A DNA stretch of 64,000 nucleotides, taken from Andalucia godoyi (Eukaryota; Discoba; Jakobea; Jakobida; Andaluciidae). The translations under genes were made by a program, and so were the position numbers. The notes beneath the pieces were generated by a model, which was not told the origin of the DNA, did no database searches, and saw only the letters and a list, made by a program, of their open reading frames with translations. This document shows positions 39,406 to 49,300 of the stretch, one piece after another (the stretch's first letter is position 1; every line of letters starts with the position of its first letter). The stretch covers positions 56,856-120,855 of the forward strand of contig VRVR01000064.1 of assembly GCA_009859145.1 (NCBI GenBank), in the 5' to 3' direction.

Positions 39406-39738
39406 ATGATAGCGTTTCCGTCGATCTTGGACCGAGTCTCGACAGATCCGAATCGGTTTACTTCTGTCCATTCTGACGGTACCGTGAATCTCTGGCATCA
39501 AGATCAGTGCACGAGCTCTGTTTCTTTGTCATTTGTTGAGTGGATGTCATTTTACACGGACTCCATCGTCATGGGTGTGCAGGTAAATGGGAAAGCTTTC
39601 GTTATTCAGGACGGTCATTTGAGATGGAATGACACTGTCAATGATAAGATACTGATAGAATCGACGCTGCTTCAGATCACAAGCCATTCTGACGTACCAT
39701 GTGTTTTTTGGCAAAGGCGCGAGCTCGTTGAACGATGA
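39406..39738 (+). CDS. Small hypothetical protein
   Basis: A 110-codon ATG frame. TSVHSDGTVNLWHQDQCTSS and KAFVIQDGHLRWNDTV look like two beta-propeller-type strands (WD-like DGTVNLW), too few for a domain. It may be a fragment or exon. No other feature. Confidence 0.35.
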   Translation: MIAFPSILDRVSTDPNRFTSVHSDGTVNLWHQDQCTSSVSLSFVEWMSFYTDSIVMGVQVNGKAFVIQDGHLRWNDTVNDKILIESTLLQITSHSDVPCVFWQRRELVER

Positions 39739-39993
39739 AGAAGCGCGCTTTCGATAGCTGCGCCACGTAATAAAATTGTGTCAGCGGAACGGTCTGGTGG
39801 AGCTCAATCCAGTTCGCAAGCGTTGATTGCGAATTACAGGCCAAAGAGCCTTTTTTAGACACTTTGCACTTATTTTTGGCTCAAAAATTGCCGCAAAATC
39901 TGGGCTTACTCATCGCGAAATGAGCATCTCCAGAAGTGTCCTTCACAGTTTGATTTTGAATGAGACGGAGCGTATCTAGGAACTTTACAGGTT

Positions 39994-42900
39994 CTACTCG
40001 GCGGCAGGCGGAGGGTCTGCGGCAGCGACATCCTCAGCAATTCCCGAGTCTCTCTCCTGGAGTGGCGTACAATCAATGTTCGACTGTTCTTCACAATTCG
40101 AAGGGGCCGATTTTTCGTTCAAACCAGTGTCGGGCACCATTTCCGCCGCACTGATGTTGGTCTCTGGCTCGGAAATTCGCGACTCTTCACTGACGACGTT
40201 TTCTTTCTCTGGCGCCGCTTCCGTCTCCACGATGACGGTAGAGACGTCAATGCTCGACGACATCTTGCATTCTGCAACATGCGATGATGATCCACACTCC
40301 GTGTCGTCTGTGCTCATGTCGAGCATGGGGATGGCGGGAGATAAAGGCAGAGCTGCAGACTTGCGCCGTTTCCAGAACCAGACTCTTCCGACAACTAGGG
40401 CGCCGAGAACTACCAGAGGTACCAAAACAATTGCAGCAATGTCTCCTGCAGATAGTGACCTCGATCCGCTTCCGTCAGACGATGGTGAAGAAGGGCTCCG
40501 GAGCGCATAAAAAACCGTCACAGTCGGCTGTGATCCGGAGCTGCGGACAAAGTGTAGAGCAGGTGTAGGAGACAACGGCGTCGGATTGTACAGACCGACG
40601 TACACCGGCCCGCTCGCAAGGATCGACAGTGTTGCCGTTGTCGACTCGATGCGCTGCATGACTTCCCAGCTGGCCGAAGACGGCGAGGGGTTCGATGTCG
40701 ACAGATATGCATCCACCGTGCCCCCGGTCACCGTGACAGTGATTTCGACGGTTCGTGCGCCGGCGGTTGCGAACGGTGGTGTGGACACGAACTTTGGCTG
40801 GCCGGGAGCAACAGCACCTACCAGCACCTCGGAATTCTCGGCGACAACCTCTGTCTCTGACAGCGCAATCCAGGCACTGCCTGCCGCCGATCCACGCATG
40901 CACACGAAGCACTTTGCGTTTTGCACAAACCACGCGCTTGCCGACGTGAGCGTTGTCACATTCAGCGCCAGGCTCAGCGACTCTCCTTTGGTGCTCGCAG
41001 TCGGCAGCGTTTCAAATGTGCTGACGTTGCACGAGGCAAACGATTCCACGGTCACTGCCTGGCGATTCCAGGTCGCATACACAGCGAGGGAGGCATTCGA
41101 CGAGCTCAGCTGGTGCGATGCACACTGCCAATCTGCCGACAGCAGCGACAGTTCTGTGGGCAATAGTGCAGTCTCGGAAACATTGTAGACATTGCACCGG
41201 GGAGCTCTGTCCACGCTGGAGACTCCGCTGCTGCAGGTCGTGCAGTATGGTGATGCAGTTGGCGAGTACGTTCCTACTGGGCACGCATCGCAAGCCCCGC
41301 TTGCGTAGATGCCCGTGTAGGTTCCTGCAGGACACGGGCCGCATCCAGAGTTTCCGGATCCGGGAGCAAACCACCCCGGATAACACTGCACACAGCTTGC
41401 CGATCCGCTTGCGGGATACCATCCAGCAGCGCAGGGTGTGCAGACGCTGACGTTGTTCGCACCAACGACTGACGACGCCTGTCCAAAGGGACAGTAGTAG
41501 CAGGAAGGCTGGTCCGGCAGATTCTGCCAGGTGCCTGCTGCGCACTGTGCACAGGTCGTTGCGCTGACGCGGTACTGGCCGGGAGAGCATGTGCAAGCGC
41601 CGCAGGACGTCGATCCGACAGCGAGCGCGCACTGTCCGGTGCTGCAAGCTGTGCAGGTAGCGCTGCCCGCCGCCGACGAGAACGAGTTCACGGCACATGG
41701 AATGCACGATGTTGCATTCGTCGAGCCGTTGCTCGGATTGTAGGTACCTGCAGAGCACAGTGCGCACGACGTGGATCCCGCAGCGGTCGTGTAGCTTCCG
41801 GCAGAACAAGGTGCGCACACAGAGCTGGTTGCAGATCCAGTGGCGTTTCTCCATGTCCCGGCGGCACACAACGTGCATAAAGTTGAACCGTTGGCCGCTG
41901 CGAACGAGCCAGCAGGACATTGCAGGCACGATGCCGAGCTGATTCCGCCTGTGCGGTTGCTGTATGTCCCAGCAGCACAAAGCGTGCATGATGTCGAGCC
42001 ATTCAATGCCGAAAACGAGCCAGCCGGACATGCAAGGCATGCAGATGCGCTCGACGTACCCCCAGTTGTGTTGCTGTATGTTCCGTACGGACATAAAACG
42101 CAAGCACTGGACCCGGCTGTTGAGTATGACCCACTCGGGCAATCAAAGCACGAAGAAGCGCTCGTGGCACCAGTTGTGTTGCCAAACGATCCGGCGGCAC
42201 ATGCATGGCAAGATTCAACACTTGACGCACCCGTTACGTTCCCAAAAGAACCAGCAGGGCATGACTGGCATGAGCCGGATCCGCTCGCAGCGGAAAATGT
42301 TCCTACAGGGCACTGCGTGCATACTGAAGAATTGATTGCACCGGTGGCATTGCCAAATGTTCCCGCAGCACAGGGTGTGCATTGCGACAATCCAGCCGAC
42401 GTTGCGTAACTACCTGCTGGACATGCAAAGCAAGCCGCAGAGCTGTTTGCAGCAGTGGTATTGCCAAACGTCCCCGCATCACAGAGTAAGCATTGTGATG
42501 ATCCATTGGATGCAGTATAACTGCCTCCTGGACATGCGAAGCAAGACGATGAACTGTTTGCTGCAGTAGCATTGCCAAATGTGCCCGCAGCACAGGGTGT
42601 GCATTGCGACAATCCAGCCGACGTTGCATAACTACCTGCTGGACATGCGAAGCAAGCCGATGAACTGTTTGCTGCAGTAGCATTGCCAAATGTGCCCGCA
42701 GCACAGGGTGTGCATTGCGACGATCCAGCTGAGGCTGCGTAACTACCTGCTGCACATGAGAAGCAAGACAAAGTGCTGTTACCCCCCGTCGTAGGGTTAT
42801 ATGTACCAGCAGGACACAATGTGCAATTAGGCGCTCCATAGGAAGCAGCGTATGTTCCTTCTGCGCACACATCGCAGCTTTGACCATTGAGGCCGGCAGC

Positions 42901-44004
42901 ACCCGGAGAACATGCGATAGTCATCACTACTGCCCTCTGACCTAGTGCATTATCTACAAAAGCAACATACGGGACTCCAGAGCTGTCGAGCGCAAGGCTC
43001 GTGTCAACTGTTCCTGTACCTCCAGCAGAAAATCTGGCTGATCCGACCGCCGTCCACACACTACCATTATACTTCATCACCGTTGTCTTGGAGCTTTCCC
43101 GAAAAGCAACATACGGGACTCCAAAGCTGTCAAACACGAGATTCGTGCTATCTACGGCCCCGGCAGAAAATCCAGTCGATCCGACTGCCGTCCACACACT
43201 ACCATTGTACATCATCACTGTTGCCTTGTTAGAATTCGCTACATCCCGGAAAGCAATATACGGGACTCCAGAGCTATCAAGCGCAAGGCTTATGTCATAT
43301 GCGGCTCCAGCAGAAATTCCGGCGGATCCGACTGCTGTCCACACTCCACTAGTGTACTTCATCACTGTTGCCTTGTAGGCATTTCCTGCATCTTGAAAAG
43401 CAACATATGGGACTCCAGAGCTATTGAGCGCAAGACTCGTGTAATCTGCAGTTCCAGCAGAAATTCCTGCGGAGCCGACAGTCGTCCACAATTCATTACT
43501 GTACTTCATCACTCTCGTTTTGCCTGAATTTGTTAAATCCCGAAAAGCAACGTACGGGACTCCAGAACTATCAAGCGCAAGACTGACGTACATAACGTCT
43601 CCAGCAGAAAATCCAGCCGACCCGACTGCCGTCCATACACTACCATTGTACTTCATTACTGTTGCCTTGTCAGAATTTCCTCCATCTTGAAAGGCAACGT
43701 ACGGGACTCCAGAGCCATTGAGCGCAAGGCTAATGAATCCAGCGGATCCAGCAGAAAAACCGGCCGATCCAACTGTCGTCCATATCCCACCGACGTATGC
43801 CCTCACTGTTGCCTTGAGTGAGTTCGCATTATCTCGGTAAGCAACATACGGGACTCCAGAACCATTGAGTACAAGATTTGTATCTGATACAACTGCACCT
43901 GAATTAATAACACCGTTTCCCACGCTTACCCACGTATTGAACTGCTGCCCGTGAGTCAAACAAACTAACGTGCACAAGAGAACAACCCGCAGAACCAGTC
44001 TCAT
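39994..44004 (-). CDS. Giant single-pass surface protein: 7 propeller-like repeats plus GCC2/GCC3 cysteine repeats
   Basis: 1336 residues with a signal peptide (MRLVLRVVLLCTLVCLTHG). Residues ~45-365 hold seven repeats of ~48-49 residues around GVPYVAFRD...KATVMKYNGSVWTAVGS, most simply a seven-bladed beta-propeller. About 15 ephrin-receptor-like (GCC2/GCC3) repeats follow, built on CPAGSY...C..CAAGTFGN. Next come ~250 residues without Cys repeats, one TM (IAAIVLVPLVVLGALVVGRVW, ~1210-1232) and a ~100-residue acidic Ser/Thr-rich cytosolic tail. It is probably a cell-surface receptor or adhesion protein. Several repeats are nearly identical at the DNA level. Intronless. Confidence 0.9.
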   Translation of the reverse strand: MRLVLRVVLLCTLVCLTHGQQFNTWVSVGNGVINSGAVVSDTNLVLNGSGVPYVAYRDNANSLKATVRAYVGGIWTTVGSAGFSAGSAGFISLALNGSGVPYVAFQDGGNSDKATVMKYNGSVWTAVGSAGFSAGDVMYVSLALDSSGVPYVAFRDLTNSGKTRVMKYSNELWTTVGSAGISAGTADYTSLALNSSGVPYVAFQDAGNAYKATVMKYTSGVWTAVGSAGISAGAAYDISLALDSSGVPYIAFRDVANSNKATVMMYNGSVWTAVGSTGFSAGAVDSTNLVFDSFGVPYVAFRESSKTTVMKYNGSVWTAVGSARFSAGGTGTVDTSLALDSSGVPYVAFVDNALGQRAVVMTIACSPGAAGLNGQSCDVCAEGTYAASYGAPNCTLCPAGTYNPTTGGNSTLSCFSCAAGSYAASAGSSQCTPCAAGTFGNATAANSSSACFACPAGSYATSAGLSQCTPCAAGTFGNATAANSSSSCFACPGGSYTASNGSSQCLLCDAGTFGNTTAANSSAACFACPAGSYATSAGLSQCTPCAAGTFGNATGAINSSVCTQCPVGTFSAASGSGSCQSCPAGSFGNVTGASSVESCHACAAGSFGNTTGATSASSCFDCPSGSYSTAGSSACVLCPYGTYSNTTGGTSSASACLACPAGSFSALNGSTSCTLCAAGTYSNRTGGISSASCLQCPAGSFAAANGSTLCTLCAAGTWRNATGSATSSVCAPCSAGSYTTAAGSTSCALCSAGTYNPSNGSTNATSCIPCAVNSFSSAAGSATCTACSTGQCALAVGSTSCGACTCSPGQYRVSATTCAQCAAGTWQNLPDQPSCYYCPFGQASSVVGANNVSVCTPCAAGWYPASGSASCVQCYPGWFAPGSGNSGCGPCPAGTYTGIYASGACDACPVGTYSPTASPYCTTCSSGVSSVDRAPRCNVYNVSETALLPTELSLLSADWQCASHQLSSSNASLAVYATWNRQAVTVESFASCNVSTFETLPTASTKGESLSLALNVTTLTSASAWFVQNAKCFVCMRGSAAGSAWIALSETEVVAENSEVLVGAVAPGQPKFVSTPPFATAGARTVEITVTVTGGTVDAYLSTSNPSPSSASWEVMQRIESTTATLSILASGPVYVGLYNPTPLSPTPALHFVRSSGSQPTVTVFYALRSPSSPSSDGSGSRSLSAGDIAAIVLVPLVVLGALVVGRVWFWKRRKSAALPLSPAIPMLDMSTDDTECGSSSHVAECKMSSSIDVSTVIVETEAAPEKENVVSEESRISEPETNISAAEMVPDTGLNEKSAPSNCEEQSNIDCTPLQERDSGIAEDVAAADPPPAAE
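42351..42790 (-). repeat. 111-bp tandem repeats inside the GCC2/GCC3 region
   Basis: The motif tgccaaatgtgcccgcagca recurs at 42351, 42462 (diverged), 42573 and 42684, an exact 111-base (37-codon) period. Some neighbouring units differ at only a few bases, indicating recent unequal exchange or conversion. Confidence 0.9.
42960..43940 (-). repeat. 144-147-bp tandem repeats coding the propeller blades
   Basis: gcaacatacgggactccag-type sequence recurs at about 42962, 43106, 43253 and onward to ~43840, one per blade, with a 144-147-base period. Conservation is lower than in the 111-bp set. Confidence 0.85.
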
Positions 44005-44404
44005 TTTCTTCGTTTACTTAAGAACAGTTCGATGAAAAAGAAGAAAGAAAAAGAAGGAAAAGCGGCTCTTGTTGCAACCCAGGAATTGCCATTATGCTGG
44101 TTGCCATCCTTTTCCGCGATTCAGAGGTTTCCTCCGCGACATGCAAGCAGATCGATCCAGCTGTTCGTTACTCATCTATCCTGTTGAGACCCGAGCACAT
44201 CATTTGCCGTCGATGGATCCGCTGCCGCTCGCTCCAACTCCGAAAGTATTCCGTTTTTGGATATCCGCTTCAAAGCAAGCCGCACAATTGTCACGTATCA
44301 GCATCCATTGTATTTCGTCTGCTGATGCTGGACTGGTTTCCGTCACGTAACAGGATGGTAGATGTTTCATCGGAACAACAACAGATGAACGAAGCAAAAG
44401 TAAC
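44005..44404. other. Gap without a supported gene
   Basis: Upstream region of the giant surface protein (its promoter side). Only frames antisense to or overlapping the minus-strand gene that follows are present. Confidence 0.35.
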
Positions 44405-44428
44405 GACCACTGCAGCAGACACCGTCGA

Positions 44429-44821
44429 TCAACCAAGCTGTCGCCACAGATTTGCCATCGGACGACGTGGACAAAGATGATCGCATTTCCATCCCACTGC
44501 AATCTTCCGACCGTTGAGAAAGTGGCCTGGATCAGCAAAGAATGACTTCCATATATGCAGTTACCTGAAAAGGACGGTGATGACGGAAGACACAGCTCTC
44601 GCCTGCATCTGAACAACAACGCATCCGTCTTCTTGTCGATTAGATTGCTTGCTGTTGCTCCAACACATTCTCGCTCCCAGCCGTTCCCAACAACATGGAT
44701 CTGCAAACCGTCTGAATGCCAAATCCACGAAACCATTTCACGATCACGGACATAGAGATGGAATCTCAACGTTGTCCACATTCTTGAGGTGCACAATCTT
44801 CTAGCTACTTTGACCTCTGCT
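44429..44821 (-). CDS. Probable 3' exons of a spliced gene
   Basis: On the minus strand an exon enters after a good acceptor (ttttgtcttcag, ending 44822). It reads AEVKVARRLCTSRMWTTLRF, REMVSWIWHSDGLQIHVVG and LIDKKTDALLFRCRRELCLP. A 38-nt intron (44564-44527, gtaact...gatccag) joins in phase to a second exon (44526-44429) reading GHFLNGRKIAVGWKCDHLCP and ending in TGA. The upstream exon(s) are not resolved. No family recognised. Confidence 0.4.
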
Positions 44822-45095
44822 CTGAAGACAAAAAACGGAAAAGTTGTGCGTTAAAAGGCGATTGCTGTTTACTGCAAGAGAGCTTCCGAAGTTGATCCGG
44901 TTTGCTTGATCAAACGCACCGCGCCTGAACAATCTCAGTTTGAACGTGCCCTCCGTCTCGAATGTCTGGTGCTTCTTGTCTTTTTGCAGGTGGCCTTCCA
45001 GATGGATAGCATGGCGTTTATGACAAACGTAATACTGTGGAAGTATGTCGAGGCTCTCTTAGACCAAATACCCAGTGCGGCAGATTTCCAAGCAG

Positions 45096-46094
45096 CTATT
45101 GCGCCGGGAGTTCAGCGAACTGACGACCACGCACAGCTGCACAGAACTCACGTATTCGAACTGTCATCGCATTGTCCGCACTGCACCGCTCTTCCAAATC
45201 AAAAAGCGTTAGCGCCGCGTCCCTCAGCTGCTGGAAAAACAAGCGAAGAGGCCCAAGGCCGTTCAAAACAGGCGTGTCAAGCGAGACATCCAGGAGATGA
45301 GCGATGATTTCTCTTCGAATCTTAAACAGGTCGTCCTTCGTTCGTACGCGGGTGTGTGAGTCCTGTTGCAGATTCTTCTTCTCATCAAGAACGATGGCCA
45401 TTGGCGGCAGCCACGAGATCACGTCACCAAATGCAATGTACATTGTCGTCAGAATGACTTGTTGAAAGCAGATCTGTAATCGCTCGCCATCGGACAGATC
45501 GGCCAACGACGCCACTGCATCCAGCCAATCGGGCGAGAACGCAGAATGGTAGTGGAACTCGTCGTCTCTCTTTTGCATGAATGATGCACCGCCCCAGTTG
45601 ATCAAGCATACAGGAAACATAAAATCATTGAGAGGTTCCGTCAGAAGCACGATGTTCTGCGGACAAATATCTATGTGGTGGATGCCATTCTCGTGGCAAT
45701 TCGACACGATGGATGTCAGCTGAAGAAGGAGCTCGGTGCAGTAAAGCATCGCATGCTCAGAAAAGCACGATGCAAGTGGCAAAGGGTTGCCCACGGGAGT
45801 CGTGCAGAGAACACCACCGCGCTCGGACTGTCCAGAAACCACAAGGGACGGCACCCAGTACTTGTGAGCGTCCCAGTCGATTCTCGAAATTTCGAGCAGC
45901 ACACTTCGCTCCGTTTCCATATCACCCAGCTTCGAAGGTGGAAAGCTCTTCACGACAACTGGCGTCGTTTGATCCACCACACCCGTCGCAACCTCGACTG
46001 CATCCGGCTCTCCCACTCCATGTACAGTGCACGCAAACCCTCCTGAGTCCAGTGCAACGGAACTGGTTTACAGCAGATCATAGTCCCAGCCGCT
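45096..46094 (-). pseudogene. REase-kinase family relic, kinase part with altered metal site
   Basis: Covers the kinase-like half of the family at 54248-56230: PVVVKSFP (Lys), LLEISRIDW, HHIDICPQNIVLL (catalytic loop), SPDWLDAVASLADLSDGERL and SWLPP. Where the intact copy has LIDWGGAS, this one reads LINWGGAS, losing the DFG-equivalent Asp. Upstream in the same frame, SGWDYDLL matches the family's SGWNYELL end of the preceding domain, but an in-frame TAA near 46068 separates it. The coiled coil and nuclease-like domain are gone. The first in-frame ATG (45920) would start after the Lys. It is most likely a 5'-truncated pseudogene. Confidence 0.8.
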
Positions 46095-46353
46095 GCGAAT
46101 CTGCAGAATGCGCAGATGCAGGAACACAGTTTTCAGCGTCTATCGGATTCTGAATCCAAAATGACATCAATAAGCACAGTAACTGGTGTCATGACTGATG
46201 TATGAATTTTACTGAAACAAAACAGCTCGTCCACGGACGAAACGCAGTTGCAAGATGTTTCCCTGCTGTTCCCATTTGTGCACTACGCTGACCAGAAAAT
46301 TCAATTTAAAAAAATTGATAGCATTTCATTTTGTGATTTCTTTCATTAGCTCA

Positions 46354-49300
46354 TCACAGTCGGTCGTTTTGTATCTGTCCAGCGTACGCACTATTGGTTG
46401 TTGGAGACCAGACTGCAGTGCCCCGGCTTGCGGGTCTCGTAACAGGAGGAGCTCCAACGTTTGCCGGAGCCGAGGGCGAAAACGGTGATGCAGGACTTTG
46501 CAGAGGGAACATCGGTTGCGGTGTAGGCTCCTGGCTGTGTGGCCCTTTCGTTGCCGCAGCCGTTCGCCTCTTTCGAATGAAGTACACGGCTGCTCCGACA
46601 CCGGCAGAAACGACTACGATGCATGCAATGACGACGCCGGCAATCAAACCTGCGGAACCCGATGCTTCCGAACCATTGCCACTCGATGGATTCGACGGAG
46701 TTGGCGGAGGAGCCACAGTACTGGTATAGGAAAGCACTCTCCATGAAAACGTTCCGTCGCACTCTATGTAAGAACCTTGCATATAGAGCGTTGCAATGCT
46801 GGAAGACGCACTTAACAACGTCGACGACGGCGACGAAGTGGTAGAAGAAGAACCGGACGTGGAAAACGACGGCAGGATACCATTTCCCGAAACAAAAGGA
46901 CCTGAAAGATCGAAAAGACTGCAGTTTGCAATAAGAGTGAACGTCGTGGTCGAAGCCGAACAGCCATCCGAGACAGTTAGCTGCACCACATACGTGCCCG
47001 CAGCACGCACGGTGAGCCATGTTGACTTTTCCTGGGTTTCTGAAAGCAGAGGGGCAAACGAGGAAGCATCGGAAACTGCAGGACTTGTGGAAAACGACAG
47101 GGACTGTGACACCGTCCACGAGAAGCCCAAGGGATCGGAATCAGCATCCGACGACGATGTTCCATTCAGGAACAGCGAAAAGATGCCAGTGTCGTTGAGC
47201 ATCACCATCGAGGAGTCCGCAAGCGTAGATACGATGCGTGCAGCTGGAGGGCTGTTGCAAACGGCAGTCAACGTAACAGTGGCAGTCTTCGTGCACGATG
47301 AATCCGACATTGAAAGCTGCACAACGTAACTACCAGGAACGTCCAGAGGGATAAAGGGGATGTTGAATAGACCGCGGGTTGCTGTGGATACAGGTCCTAG
47401 CCGAACTGTCGTGGTGACTGCGGTCGTCGTGCTTGTCGTCGTTGTATTGTAAAATACGGTTCGTTCTGTATCCGTTTCCTGCGTGACATTTTGCGCTTGC
47501 ACCACGGAAGAGTTCACAACAACAGTCTGTACTTGGCAGAGTACACTCTGCTGCGGCGCGCTGATCACCTCCCACAAAAATGTGTAGTTTGCGAAATTCC
47601 GTCCCGCATCCAGTGTAGAGAGATCCGCGCTCAGCGAAGTTTCAAATCCAAAAGACTGGCCGCTGTTCCAGACCACGGTCTTCGCCGTTCCACCAACATT
47701 TGGAACGAAGCTGCCGCATCCCAGCACCACTGAGACAGCATCGAGATCGTCGTCATGAGTGTCTTCCACCACCTCGACCACAATACTGTCCCTCTCCGTT
47801 GCTGCGGTGCACCCATCCGTAACCGTCAACTGAAGTTCATACACTCCCGGAGAAGTGATAGTTAAGCTCGTGGCAATGCCTTGCGCAAACAAGAATTCTT
47901 CGCGCCTGCCAGATGACATCCTGGAAAGCTCCCAAGAGTACGTCCAAAGGTTTTCATCTTCGCATTTCATGTCTGCATCACAGCGCGTCTGCTCTGCGGA
48001 CAAAAAAATCGTCCCAACACCTCTGTGCCTGTCCAGTACAAGATGCTTGGAAGAGCCCAGTGTTGACAGAGTGAGCTGACCTGCTGCAAAGCGACAATCA
48101 GCGTGGATCGAATATCCGGTATTTCCGCCCATTTCACAAATGTTCTTACTCCCCACACGCACGTGATACGTTCCAGACTGCAGCGGAGTAGCCGAGATGA
48201 ACGGAGCGTTGTGCAGTGATTCGAAAGACACAAAAGACGAAAGTCTTTCAGCATTACATAGTTGCATATCAGTCATGCCACCGACGGGAAGGAGGACCGC
48301 AGAAAACTTGCGTAGTGCAGCATTCCAGTTGCTCTTCAAAGCGACCGCGGAATCGTCCGCATCAATTTTTCCAAACTGTTTCGTTGTCTGAGGCATCGTC
48401 CGAGTCTGGACTGGCAGACTTTCATCGGCTAATGATCGCAGACTGACAGACGATGTCAGCAGTTTTGTTATACCCCACCTTGCTGCCGAGCAGCCATTGC
48501 TCAGTACAAGATTTACACTCACTCTTCCTCCGTTTCCTGGCGCTGCAAAAGTGATTGCCGGCGATGTAGAATTGCTGGAGATGATCGTTCCGCCGTTCGC
48601 TGGTTCATATTGGAGTGTCCAAAGATAGGAAAGCTGTCGTCCATAAGGTTCCACGCTGCGACTAGCGTTCCACGTGATAGGATCGATGACGCCTGTGATG
48701 GGGTTGAACGGATTGGCGACTCCAAGAGTATCGAAAACTTTGATCAATGGCGCTGGTCCACAGGCCACCGTGGCGGTACCAGTCGCGGATGCAGAAGAGC
48801 ATGCCGACTCCAGATGGTATCCAATCGTGTAGGTACCAACACATTTCGAGGGACTGCTCGGATCCGCCGGGATCACAGATACCGTCGTGGTCGATGGCTG
48901 AACATCGGGAATAGGACGAATCGCAGATGTTGAAAGAGCAGCATTGTTGGAAGGGGATGGAGGTGATAATGTAATGTTGCACAAATTGTTTGCAGGGATA
49001 GCTTTCAGTTGTCGGACCGACGTCAGTGTCGTGGAAATTGTCGTCGTGTACACAGCAAGAGGGACTCTCCAAGCGGGGACCATTCCTCCCCACGAAGACA
49101 TGGATACTTGAGATGCGGAAAGAGTGGTGTTCGAAACAACAATTGTTTTTGGCAGATTGACGACCACCGGGTCCGAAAGGTTGCGACTGGCGGTTCCTGG
49201 CACGAAAACAGAGTAGGATTTTGATTGAGAAGTCGTGTTTGCAAGCACAAACACAGCAGAAGGATAATCTTGAATGCTTGCTTCTTGCAGGACAAAGCTT

